This document shows, one piece after another, positions 1 through 8,124 of a DNA stretch of 64,000 nucleotides. The notes beneath the pieces were generated by a model. That model saw only the letters and a list, made by a program, of their open reading frames with translations. It was not told the DNA's origin and searched no databases. Source of the DNA: Putridiphycobacter roseus (lineage in GTDB: Bacteria; Bacteroidota; Bacteroidia; Flavobacteriales_D; Crocinitomicaceae); the NCBI RefSeq assembly GCF_003234935.1, contig NZ_QKSB01000006.1:62001-126000 (forward strand), given 5' to 3'. How positions within the stretch are numbered: the stretch's first letter is position 1; each line of letters begins with the position of its first letter. The position numbers and the translations under genes were made by a program.

Positions 1-435
1 GATAATTTTTACGGTATACAAATGTTTAGAAAAGAGATAAGCTTAGATACTTTTAACCAATTAGGAGATAGCTATCAAACTTATAGTTGTACGAATGAAT
101 TTATTACTACTTATCCTAAACCGGATGTATCTGTTGGTAACACTTGTGCTTCAGAATTTCTGTTAAAGGATACCCCATTTGAAAATAGTACCTATACCTT
201 TAATCTTTTTGCTGACTCCTATGTTTACGGCATTGATAATCTACAAACTGAAGTAATTATTAGTCTCAAATCCTATAATTACGATTATTACCAATATTTA
301 ATCTCTAGATATGTTTACAATAACAATTTTGGAAATCCTTTTGCTGAGCCTGTTCAAGTTTATAATAATATTGAAAATGGCTTCGGTATATTTGGTGCCA
401 GCTTTACAGCTTCGGATACCATAATTATTGATTAA
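1..435 (+). CDS. DUF4249-type lipoprotein, 3' end only
   Basis: The reading frame is open from base 1 (codons upstream of the first ATG at 22 are all sense), so this is the C-terminal ~144 residues of a longer gene that begins outside the window. The ending, with aromatic/Asn-rich text and a 'NIENGFGIFGA' stretch close to the stop, resembles the C-terminus of DUF4249 proteins, which are Bacteroidota lipoproteins often encoded beside TonB-dependent receptors. The N-terminal lipobox cannot be seen here. Function is unknown; family assignment is by recognition of the C-terminal motif only. Confidence 0.6.
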   Translation, partial: DNFYGIQMFRKEISLDTFNQLGDSYQTYSCTNEFITTYPKPDVSVGNTCASEFLLKDTPFENSTYTFNLFADSYVYGIDNLQTEVIISLKSYNYDYYQYLISRYVYNNNFGNPFAEPVQVYNNIENGFGIFGASFTASDTIIID

Positions 436-478
436 AATAACAACCCTTTTTATTATCCCTAAACTGTTAATTTTTAAC

Positions 479-510
479 AAAAAAAAAGTCCCGACATTAA
501 ATGTCGGGAC
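479..510 (-). terminator. Rho-independent terminator of the S46 peptidase gene
   Basis: A perfect 10-bp stem (gtcccgacat / atgtcgggac, 488-510) with a 3-nt loop is followed, on the minus strand, by a run of nine T (the A-run at 479-487). It lies 26 nt past the peptidase stop codon. Confidence 0.85.
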
Positions 511-535
511 TTCATATCATTAAAAGCGATTGGTA

Positions 536-2683
536 TTATTCTACAATCGTCATTTCATCTATCAAGTTCGTTGCGCCAGCATACTTATCAATAATAAATA
601 ATACATAACGAATATCTACACTAATTGTTCTTTGAAAAGTAGTTTCAAAAGCAATATCACCACTCATAGCTTCCCAGTTTCCATCAAATGCACAACCAAT
701 CAATTCTCCTTTGGCATTCATTACAGGACTTCCTGAGTTTCCTCCAGTGATATCATTGTTAGAAATAAAATTCACTCTTAAAGTACCATCTTGACCATAT
801 CTACCGTAATCCTTTTTATTATACAACTCTTTCAATTTAGCTGGTACAATAAATTCATCATCTGCTGGATTTTCTTTGGCCATCAAGCCTTCAATGGTAG
901 TATAAAAGTCATACAATAATCCATCACTTTTTTTGTATCTCCCTACGTTTCCATAAGTTAATCTAAGCGTAGAATTTGCATTTGGATAATACTTTTTATC
1001 TGGATTCATTTCTCTTAACCCTGCAACAAAAAGACGGTTTGCATTGTCTAACTGATCATTTGCCTTCACTAGCTCTTCTTTACTTAAAATAGTTCTATAA
1101 TTCGCCATTAAATCTTTCATTAATAAAAATAAACGATCTTCCTTCATTGCTTTTACCGTTGGCTTATTTAAAAATTCTTTATATTTTTCTTCGCCACCAA
1201 ACGGTGAAATATCCATGTTACGGTTTACAAAATATTCCAAATCTTTACTGTGGTTACTTAACAAGGATATCAACTCTTCAGAATATTGTTCTTTTGGTAC
1301 TTGTGCAACATACATTTCTAATAAATTATACACTAACCTTCTTTCTGTTGGCATATTCATACCTTTAAAAGTTTCATCTGCTCCTTTTTTATAAAAATCT
1401 ACCAGACGGTCTACCATTGCTTGGTCTACTTCTTCTTTGCTTAATTCATCATACAAACGGCCGTGTTGAATTAAAAATTGATTGTAAGGAATAGAATAAA
1501 TTGCTTCATAAAAATAAACCTTCGTTGGGTTATACGTCTCAATCACCGCATAAGCCTTTTCGATATCGGTTAATACGTTGCCATATTTGGCTTTTCTTTC
1601 TGGTGACTCATTGACCCAGTTTACAAAGTTGTCTTCAATCATTTTCTTTTTATCATACACTTTGTTTCTTTTTAATTGTTCTGTTTGACCAATAAAATAT
1701 TTCCAGTAATTACTTACTTGTGCATAATTGGAAGCATACTGTAATCTGACTGCATTACTAGCTTTCATGTCAACTTTCATGATCTCTAATTTTTCCGCTC
1801 TAGCTCTTACTCTTGAAGGTTGGTCTTTTTCAATGGCCATTTGCACGCCTCTTGAAGTTAAGTAACGATCCGTACTTCCAGGGTATCCCATAATCATGGT
1901 GAAATCTCCATCTTCAATTCCTGCAATAGACACTGGTAAATAATGTTTTGGTGTATAAGGCTTATTATCCATGGCAAATGGTGCAGACTCATTATTTGCA
2001 TTAGCATAAATTCTAAACATAGAAAAATCTCCAGTGTGTCTTGTCCACATCCAGTTATCCGTATCTCCACCATATTTTCCAATAGATGAAGGTGGCGCTC
2101 CAACTAACCTTACATCTTCAAAAACTTCTGTTACAAATAAATAAAATTCATTCCCTTCAAAAAACGGTTTTACATAAGCTTTGTAAGTATTACCTTCCAT
2201 AGCTTGATCTGATAATTCTTTAGAAATTCTAGAAATGATTAACTTTCTTTCATCCGGAGATAAGTTTTCATTTAAACCTGCATTAATTTCTTCTGTGACA
2301 TCAGTAATTTTAACGACTATGGAAGCAGTAAGTCCAGCAATAGGTCTTTCTTCGCTTGTTTTCATTGCCCAAAAACCATCTGTTAAAAAATCATTCTCTG
2401 GGGTAGACTGCTCTCGAATGGCATCATAACCACAGTGGTGATTGGTGAGCATTAATCCTTTAGAGGAAATGATTTCTGCCGTACAAAAACCACCTAAAGA
2501 TACAATCGCATCTTTTACACTGGGTTTTTTAGCATTGTAAATTTTTTTGTAAGACATTTTTAAGCCTGCTGCTTTCATGTCTTTATAAATTTGTTTCAAA
2601 TTGAAGGGCATAAACATGCCTTCATCTGCCCTAGCAGGCATTAATGCACCTACTATAAATGTAATTAATAATATTTTCTTCAT
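536..2683 (-). CDS. dpp7: S46 family dipeptidyl-peptidase, DPP7-like
   Basis: A periplasmic serine exopeptidase that removes dipeptides from peptide N-termini, feeding amino-acid catabolism. From the Met at 2683 it has 715 residues, the usual S46 size (about 710-720), with a signal peptide ending near residue 19 (PARA-DEG). The catalytic triad is visible: His in TNHHCG (about 83), Asp in HTGDFS, and Ser in GGNSGSP (about 650). The residue specifying P1 preference in this family lies in FDGNWE (Gly about 668); Gly there is typical of DPP7 (hydrophobic P1), whereas DPP11 has Arg. The frame extends 8 codons upstream, but a -7 promoter-like element falls in that extension, so the inner ATG is preferred. 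The gene is single, with its own terminator. Confidence 0.9.
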   Translation of the reverse strand: MKKILLITFIVGALMPARADEGMFMPFNLKQIYKDMKAAGLKMSYKKIYNAKKPSVKDAIVSLGGFCTAEIISSKGLMLTNHHCGYDAIREQSTPENDFLTDGFWAMKTSEERPIAGLTASIVVKITDVTEEINAGLNENLSPDERKLIISRISKELSDQAMEGNTYKAYVKPFFEGNEFYLFVTEVFEDVRLVGAPPSSIGKYGGDTDNWMWTRHTGDFSMFRIYANANNESAPFAMDNKPYTPKHYLPVSIAGIEDGDFTMIMGYPGSTDRYLTSRGVQMAIEKDQPSRVRARAEKLEIMKVDMKASNAVRLQYASNYAQVSNYWKYFIGQTEQLKRNKVYDKKKMIEDNFVNWVNESPERKAKYGNVLTDIEKAYAVIETYNPTKVYFYEAIYSIPYNQFLIQHGRLYDELSKEEVDQAMVDRLVDFYKKGADETFKGMNMPTERRLVYNLLEMYVAQVPKEQYSEELISLLSNHSKDLEYFVNRNMDISPFGGEEKYKEFLNKPTVKAMKEDRLFLLMKDLMANYRTILSKEELVKANDQLDNANRLFVAGLREMNPDKKYYPNANSTLRLTYGNVGRYKKSDGLLYDFYTTIEGLMAKENPADDEFIVPAKLKELYNKKDYGRYGQDGTLRVNFISNNDITGGNSGSPVMNAKGELIGCAFDGNWEAMSGDIAFETTFQRTISVDIRYVLFIIDKYAGATNLIDEMTIVE

Positions 2684-2704
2684 TGTGTTAATTTGGTTGA
2701 CTGA

Positions 2705-2712
2705 CAAAAATA
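2705..2712 (-). promoter_or_regulatory. -7 promoter element (TATTTTTG) for the S46 peptidase
   Basis: On the minus strand this matches the Bacteroidota -7 consensus TAnnTTTG exactly and sits 22 nt upstream of the chosen ATG. I could not find a -33 TTG at the expected distance, so the call is tentative. Confidence 0.35.
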
Positions 2713-2823
2713 GAAGGTTTAGCTAAATAATAATAGAATTTCAATGAAATTAATCATTTTTTTAAGCTTGATTTTTCTATTTATTCATAGCTGATCCATT
2801 TTATTATTTCAAAAGCAGATTTT

Positions 2824-3399
2824 TCAATGCTTTACCCATTTTATTTTGGCTTCATAATAGTCATCCGTATATTTTTGGGATTCGGAACTTTCTCTTATTG
2901 CAACTCCAACAAAAGTGTAAATAATACCTGCAAGTACCATTCCACCGGTTACAAACACCCCTAAAATCTGATAAAGAAAGCCTCCCAATGTATTTGCTTC
3001 AGCATGATTTATTACATAAAAGCCTATTCCTCCAAGTGTAGCTGTAGTTAGACCACCAATGATAAAACCTTTTCCTACTTTTTTTTGGCGAAAACTCTTT
3101 TTTTTGAATCCAATTATTTCATGAAGCGCTATTGTTTCGCTTTTAATTTGAATAATGGAATCATTCTGAATATTAAGCAAGCCTTCATATTGTTGTAATC
3201 CATTTCCATTATTAACCCAAACAATAATGTATTCGTAATTTTCAAATTTAATTGTTCTATTTTTTGATGTATGACTGAGAATTATACATTGGGTACTGTC
3301 GGGACGCTTGGCATATCCATGCAAACAAAAGAACATTACGATTAAAAATAAAATTATTTGATTTGATTTCACGCGACTTTTTTTATGAAGGTAATACAA
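2824..3399 (-). CDS. Small exported membrane protein, paralogue 1
   Basis: I do not recognise the family. The protein has 191 residues: an N-terminal hydrophobic signal (about 12-30), a short soluble part that includes HTSKN and the sequence IALHEIIGF, a basic stretch rich in K/R/Q, then two Gly-rich hydrophobic segments (roughly 112-130 and 140-168), ending in a soluble tail with an IKWV motif. It is clearly homologous over its full length to the protein encoded at 3690-4241 (shared HTSKN, IALHEIIGF, KKVGKGFII, KWV). The upstream region carries a decayed copy of the metallophosphoesterase that precedes the other paralogue, so this gene arose by tandem duplication of a two-gene unit. Confidence 0.7.
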   Translation of the reverse strand: MYYLHKKSRVKSNQIILFLIVMFFCLHGYAKRPDSTQCIILSHTSKNRTIKFENYEYIIVWVNNGNGLQQYEGLLNIQNDSIIQIKSETIALHEIIGFKKKSFRQKKVGKGFIIGGLTTATLGGIGFYVINHAEANTLGGFLYQILGVFVTGGMVLAGIIYTFVGVAIRESSESQKYTDDYYEAKIKWVKH

Positions 3400-3444
3400 A
3401 AAAATAAAATCAAATATTTTACGGTCAACTAATTGGCGTAAATT

Positions 3445-3561
3445 TCACTTCAACTCACCGAGTTTATAAAAATGATAAAATACAAGCATACTGTCTGCTG
3501 TATTGTATCTTTTGAATGCATGATTCGTATTTCTCAAGACTACACGAATTAAAAATAAATG
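3445..3561 (-). pseudogene. Remnant of a duplicated metallophosphoesterase gene (3' end)
   Basis: Reading the minus strand here in one frame gives text that aligns with the C-terminus of the intact metallophosphoesterase at 4277-5164: ...LRNTNHAFKRYNTADSMLVF followed by YHFYKLGELK, against ...ARNKYNKKFNRLKEEDSVLVF followed by YHFYHSGILK. The Trp codon that follows in the intact gene is a TGA stop here (3445-3447). The distance from this codon to the conserved Cys codon of the downstream membrane protein is 159 nt, against 149 nt at the intact locus. No longer ORF survives upstream, so most of the gene has been lost. Confidence 0.75.
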
Positions 3562-3689
3562 AATTGCTTCTAAAATTCAAAAGGGCATTCCCTCCACTTT
3601 TTCTTTTACTATTTAAAACTTTTTTTTAATGCCCTAGCATAAATTCAGTCTCTAAAACCAAGAGAAGAAAAAAGAACTATAATTTAGAC

Positions 3690-4241
3690 TTAATCATAAA
3701 CCCACTTTATTTGGGGCTCATAGACATCCATTTTATATTGTTTAGATTCTGCACTTTCCTTAATCGCTATTCCTGCAAAAGTGGAAATTAATCCAGCAAT
3801 TACTACCCCGCCAGTAATAAGCCCCAGAACGACAAAGGATATGAATTGTGTAAAATTATTTATTTTAGCTTTAGTTAATGCATAAACCCCTACCACACCG
3901 AGAAAAGTTAGTGAAGCCCCACTTATAATAAAGCCTTTTCCTACTTTCTTTTTTCGAATACTATTTTTATTGAATCCAATTATTTCATGGAGCGCTATGG
4001 TGTCATCACTAATTTTAATGGTGGAATCATTTTTAATATTTAAAAAGCCTTCTGTTTCTTGTAAAAAACCATCCGCATTTTTTGTCCAAACAACCAAGTA
4101 TTCCTTATTTTCAAACGCTATAGTTTTGTTTTTACTGGTATGGTTGAAAATCAAACATTGTAAACTATCCTTAGGTTTAGCATGTACATTAAAGGAACCA
4201 AAAGCAATCATTATAACGCATAGTATTTTGAGTATCTTCAT
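3690..4241 (-). CDS. Small exported membrane protein, paralogue 2
   Basis: Unrecognised family. With the start at 4241 (MKILKIL...) it has 183 residues and a typical signal peptide ending after NVHA; the frame extends nine codons further to 4268, 8 nt from the metallophosphoesterase stop, so a coupled start there is possible. Architecture matches paralogue 1: signal peptide, short soluble domain (HTSKN, IALHEIIGF), a basic KKVGKGFII segment and two hydrophobic segments. It is probably co-transcribed with the metallophosphoesterase lipoprotein and polA upstream. Its role is unknown; an envelope location is inferred from the signal and hydrophobic segments. Confidence 0.7.
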   Translation of the reverse strand: MKILKILCVIMIAFGSFNVHAKPKDSLQCLIFNHTSKNKTIAFENKEYLVVWTKNADGFLQETEGFLNIKNDSTIKISDDTIALHEIIGFNKNSIRKKKVGKGFIISGASLTFLGVVGVYALTKAKINNFTQFISFVVLGLITGGVVIAGLISTFAGIAIKESAESKQYKMDVYEPQIKWVYD

Positions 4242-4276
4242 GAATTTTAAATATCTTACAAGAAGCAATATACTAA

Positions 4277-5164
4277 TTACAAATCACTTAAAGGAACAAA
4301 TTGCCATTTTAAGATTCCAGAATGGTAAAAATGATAAAAAACAAGTACACTATCTTCTTCCTTAAGCCGATTAAACTTTTTGTTATATTTATTTCTTGCC
4401 AATATGCCATTGCCTAAAAAGGTAAGCCCATTTTTATTTTGAAAAGCATAGGTACTATTTTTCTGTCCAAAATCACCGGATAGAAAAATAATTTTCTTTT
4501 TCCTTTTTATCAAAGTATCTATCTTTGGTGCTAAGACTTCATGTGGCGTTAAATTAGGACTACAATACATGAATTTATGGGAATGCGAAGTGTTTGCATA
4601 ATCTTTCATCAACACACTGTCTTCACTAAACCCCTCCCAAATAACATGGTGACTTAAAAGAATGACATGCGAACTTTTTTGAATCGTATCCAATACTTGC
4701 AATACAAAATTTACTTGTTGGTTTCTTTCTGCACAACCCGCCGAATACTCTAATAAATTTGAATTTATATTGATCAAAGTTATCCCCTTAATGTACTTCG
4801 CGTAATAGCCTGGCTTTTGCGTATATTTTGCAATTTTTGAAAGACCAAATCGCTTTTCATGGTTACCTAGGCTCCATTGGGTAGAGCTTGACTTTATATT
4901 TAAAATCTTATCCAAATAATCTAAGGTAAAAATGCCGTTTGTATCTTTGCCTAAATCTAGGATGTCTCCGCCTAACCAAATTTGACTAAAAGTATTGGAA
5001 AGGACCGGGATTCTAGCATCTAGCACATTAGATTTATCATAGGTATGTGCCAAAAACACATACCTATTAAAAAATTCATAATTCTCTTTTTTAGAACGAC
5101 AAGCAGCTAAGAAGTACAAAAAAAATATAAACGTGATGGGCTTTATCCAACGGTTCATTTTCAT
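4277..5164 (-). CDS. Metallophosphoesterase-like lipoprotein
   Basis: The N-terminus (MKMNRW..., hydrophobic stretch, lipobox-like LAAC with Cys about 22) indicates a lipoprotein. Behind it is a calcineurin-like phosphoesterase fold: GGDILD (about 66-71), GNHE (about 100-103), LSHH (about 171-174) and SGDFGQ (about 229-234). The usual first DxH motif appears only as AHTYD, and the final GHxH is replaced by GDFGQ, so metal binding may be altered. The stop-to-start gap to polA upstream is only 6 nt and the downstream membrane protein follows at once, suggesting one transcript. Substrate is unknown. A decayed copy of its 3' end lies at 3445-3561. Confidence 0.75.
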   Translation of the reverse strand: MKMNRWIKPITFIFFLYFLAACRSKKENYEFFNRYVFLAHTYDKSNVLDARIPVLSNTFSQIWLGGDILDLGKDTNGIFTLDYLDKILNIKSSSTQWSLGNHEKRFGLSKIAKYTQKPGYYAKYIKGITLININSNLLEYSAGCAERNQQVNFVLQVLDTIQKSSHVILLSHHVIWEGFSEDSVLMKDYANTSHSHKFMYCSPNLTPHEVLAPKIDTLIKRKKKIIFLSGDFGQKNSTYAFQNKNGLTFLGNGILARNKYNKKFNRLKEEDSVLVFYHFYHSGILKWQFVPLSDL

Positions 5165-5170
5165 TTATAA

Positions 5171-7972
5171 TTAATGTGCGTCTAACCAATTTTCAGCAAT
5201 ATTGTATGCAACATCTAAAGGAACGGAAAGTTGTACAGCTGACTCCATGTTTTCTTTTACCATTTTTGCCAAAACTTCTTGTTCGTCTTTTGCCACATCA
5301 AATACCAATTCATCATGTACTTGTAAAAGCATTTTAGATTTAAGTCCCGCTTTTTTCATTGCTTTATGCAATTTAATCATGGCAATTTTTATTACATCTG
5401 CTGCCGACCCTTGAATAGGTGCATTTACGGCATTTCTCTCCGCAAAACCTCTAACAATTGCATTATTAGACTGAATGTCTTTTAAGTACCGCCTACGCTT
5501 CATTATGGTTTCTACATAACCGTGTGTTCTTGCAAACTCCACTTCTTTCGTCATATAGGTCTTAATTTTAGGATACTCTTCAAAATAACTGTCAATAATT
5601 GCTTTCGCTTCTTTTCTTGGTATGCCTAAATTTTGAGCAAGGCCAAATGCAGATTGGCCATAAATAATACCAAAATTAACTGCTTTTGCCGACCTTCTTT
5701 GTGCTGCAGTCACCTCTTTAATATCAGCTACACCAAAAACCTTGGCCGCAGTAGCTGCATGAATGTCTAAACCATCTTTAAAGGCTTGAATCATGTTTGT
5801 TTCCTCTGCCAATGCGGCGATAATCCTTAATTCAATCTGAGAGTAATCTGCTGCCAAAATAAGAAAATCTTTATTTCTTGGAATAAACGTTTTTCGCATT
5901 TCTCGGCCTCTTTCTGTTCTGATAGGAATATTTTGTAAATTCGGATTAGTGGAAGACAGTCGACCTGTTGCCGCAATGGTTTGCATATAATGGGTATGAA
6001 TCCTACCTGTCTTTGGATTCACCAAAGCTGGAAATGCATCCACATAAGTACTTTTTAACTTTTTAAGAGAGCGATAATCTAAAATGTATGGAATTATCTC
6101 ATGTTTTTCAGCCAGTTTTTGCAAGGTATCTTCACTGGTAGAATATTGACCTGTTTTTGTTTTTTTAGCTTTCGCATCAATTTTTAAGTGATCAAATAAA
6201 ACCTCTCCCAATTGTTTGGGAGAATCAATATTAAAATCACTCATCCCCGCCAACTCTTTTATTTTTGTCTCTAAATGGTCTAAGTCTTTTTCTAATTGTT
6301 TTGAAAAAGTATGCAATAAAGGCACATCTAAATTAATACCTTCTGTCTCCATTTCTTTTAGAATTTCGACCAAAGGCATTTCCATTTCATAAAACAAATC
6401 TTTTAAATGTGGCTTATTTATTTCCTTTTCAAAAATCTCTTTCAACTGTAAAGTTACATCTGCATCTTCACAAGCGTAATCTGCAATTTTTTCGGGTTCT
6501 AAATCTCCCATATTCAATTGATTTTTCCCTTTTTTTCCAATCAAGGTTTCAATAGAAACTGGTTTATAGTTTAAATACAATTCTGATAAATAATCCATAT
6601 TATGCTTGCCTTCTGGATTAAATAAATAATGGGCAATCATGGTATCAAAAACGGGACCTTTCACTTCTATTCCGTATTGACCTATTACTTTTAGGTCATA
6701 TTTTAAGTTGTGTGCCACTTTTTCAATCGTCTCACTTTCAAAAAACGGATTAAATTCTTCTAATATAGCTTTGGCTTCCGTTTTAGGTATGGCGATATAA
6801 AAACCTGTCCCTTTTTGGTAGGAAATGGCCAATCCAACAATGTCGCAATTTAAAGCGTCTAAACCTGTTGTTTCGGTATCGAAACACACTGTTTTTTGTT
6901 GTAAAATCAAGTCTAAAACTTGTTTTCTTTTCTCGGCAGAAACTACCAATTGATAATTTGGTTTTGTATCTGCAATAGTAAGGGCTATACCTTGGCTAGT
7001 TTCATGTGCTGAGACATTCATTTCCATTTGAGGCGTACCAAATAAATCTAACTGTCCTGCAGGTGCACTTGCAGAAGGAATAATAATTTCTTCTCCCAAT
7101 ACACGCTTGGCCATATTTTTAAACTCTAATTCTGTAAAAATATCCCTTACTTTATCCGGATCCGATTTTGTTCGAATCAAAGTAGATTCATCAAATTCCA
7201 CTGGCACATCTAAAATAATAGTCGCCAACATTTTGGACATGAGTCCTTGCTCCGCAAAATTGATTACGTTTTCTTTTTGTTTTCCTTTCAATTCATGGGC
7301 GTGTGCAATTAAACCTTCCACGGAACCATATTTTTGAATCAAAACCTTACTCGTTTTTTCTCCAATCCCTGGAATGCCTGGAATGTTGTCGACCGCATCT
7401 CCCCATAACCCCAAAATATCAATCACTTGAATGGGATCGTTTACACCAAATTTTTCTTTAATTTCTGGTACGCCCCAAACTTCCGCGGGTTTACCACCAC
7501 GGCCAGGTTTATACATGAAAATATTTTCTGAGACTAACTGACCGAAATCTTTATCCGGTGTCATCATGTAGGTTAAAAACCCTGCTTTTTCTGCTTGTTT
7601 CGCTATCGTTCCAATAATATCATCCGCCTCAAATCCTGGCTTGATTAAAATTGGAATATCAAAGGCCTCTATAATTGCCTTTATTGGCTCCAACATGTTT
7701 CTGATGTCTTCCGGCATCTCCTCTCTATTGGCTTTATATTCCGAGAAATCACTCACCCTGTTGGTTTGTTCCGGCGAATCAAAAACCACGGCAATGTGTG
7801 TAGGATTTTCTTTTTTAATGACATCCAATAAAGCATTCGTAAACCCAAAAGCAGCAGAGGTATTTTGTCCTTTACTATTGATTCTTGGGTTTTTTATAAA
7901 AGCATAATAGGCACGATAGATTAAGGCAAATGCGTCAAGTAAAAATAATTTTTTTGGGTGATCTGGCGTCAT
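5171..7972 (-). CDS. polA: DNA polymerase I
   Basis: Replication and repair polymerase that removes RNA primers and fills gaps. At 933 residues it matches full-length PolA. Order of domains: 5'-nuclease/FEN domain (about 1-300, starting KLFLLDAFALIYRAYYAF), 3'-5' exonuclease (about 350-530, with the intact DTET metal-binding motif), and the polymerase domain with motif A (DYSQIELR), motif B (KAVNFGIIYGQ) and motif C (VHDEL). All catalytic motifs appear intact, so proofreading is expected. The start ATG is the only one that keeps the conserved N-terminal strand. The metallophosphoesterase lipoprotein is 6 nt downstream. Confidence 0.97.
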   Translation of the reverse strand: MTPDHPKKLFLLDAFALIYRAYYAFIKNPRINSKGQNTSAAFGFTNALLDVIKKENPTHIAVVFDSPEQTNRVSDFSEYKANREEMPEDIRNMLEPIKAIIEAFDIPILIKPGFEADDIIGTIAKQAEKAGFLTYMMTPDKDFGQLVSENIFMYKPGRGGKPAEVWGVPEIKEKFGVNDPIQVIDILGLWGDAVDNIPGIPGIGEKTSKVLIQKYGSVEGLIAHAHELKGKQKENVINFAEQGLMSKMLATIILDVPVEFDESTLIRTKSDPDKVRDIFTELEFKNMAKRVLGEEIIIPSASAPAGQLDLFGTPQMEMNVSAHETSQGIALTIADTKPNYQLVVSAEKRKQVLDLILQQKTVCFDTETTGLDALNCDIVGLAISYQKGTGFYIAIPKTEAKAILEEFNPFFESETIEKVAHNLKYDLKVIGQYGIEVKGPVFDTMIAHYLFNPEGKHNMDYLSELYLNYKPVSIETLIGKKGKNQLNMGDLEPEKIADYACEDADVTLQLKEIFEKEINKPHLKDLFYEMEMPLVEILKEMETEGINLDVPLLHTFSKQLEKDLDHLETKIKELAGMSDFNIDSPKQLGEVLFDHLKIDAKAKKTKTGQYSTSEDTLQKLAEKHEIIPYILDYRSLKKLKSTYVDAFPALVNPKTGRIHTHYMQTIAATGRLSSTNPNLQNIPIRTERGREMRKTFIPRNKDFLILAADYSQIELRIIAALAEETNMIQAFKDGLDIHAATAAKVFGVADIKEVTAAQRRSAKAVNFGIIYGQSAFGLAQNLGIPRKEAKAIIDSYFEEYPKIKTYMTKEVEFARTHGYVETIMKRRRYLKDIQSNNAIVRGFAERNAVNAPIQGSAADVIKIAMIKLHKAMKKAGLKSKMLLQVHDELVFDVAKDEQEVLAKMVKENMESAVQLSVPLDVAYNIAENWLDAH

Positions 7973-8073
7973 ATTTATGGATTGATGTATGCAACGAAAT
8001 TACTTATTATTGTTGAAACCGACTTGGGATTTTAGTCGGAATAATTAAAAATTACTGTTATTCTCAATAATGT

Positions 8074-8102
8074 TTGTTTAACAATCTATTCCCTTATCTT
8101 TG
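8074..8102 (+). promoter_or_regulatory. Bacteroidota-type promoter (TTG-N18-TATCTTTG)
   Basis: A -33 TTG at 8074-8076 and a perfect -7 element TATCTTTG at 8095-8102 are 18 nt apart, the spacing expected for the Bacteroidota primary sigma factor. The start codon at 8125 follows 22 nt later. The longer frame that would begin at the TTG at 8074 overlaps the promoter and is therefore unlikely to be translated. Confidence 0.7.
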
Positions 8103-8124
8103 TCCTTCATTATTTGAAACATCC

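Noticed and set aside
3580..3636. 8-bp inverted repeat AGGGCATT/AATGCCCT with a 38-nt loop
   Set aside because: Loop is long and there is no T-run in a useful place; probably chance or part of the eroded duplication.
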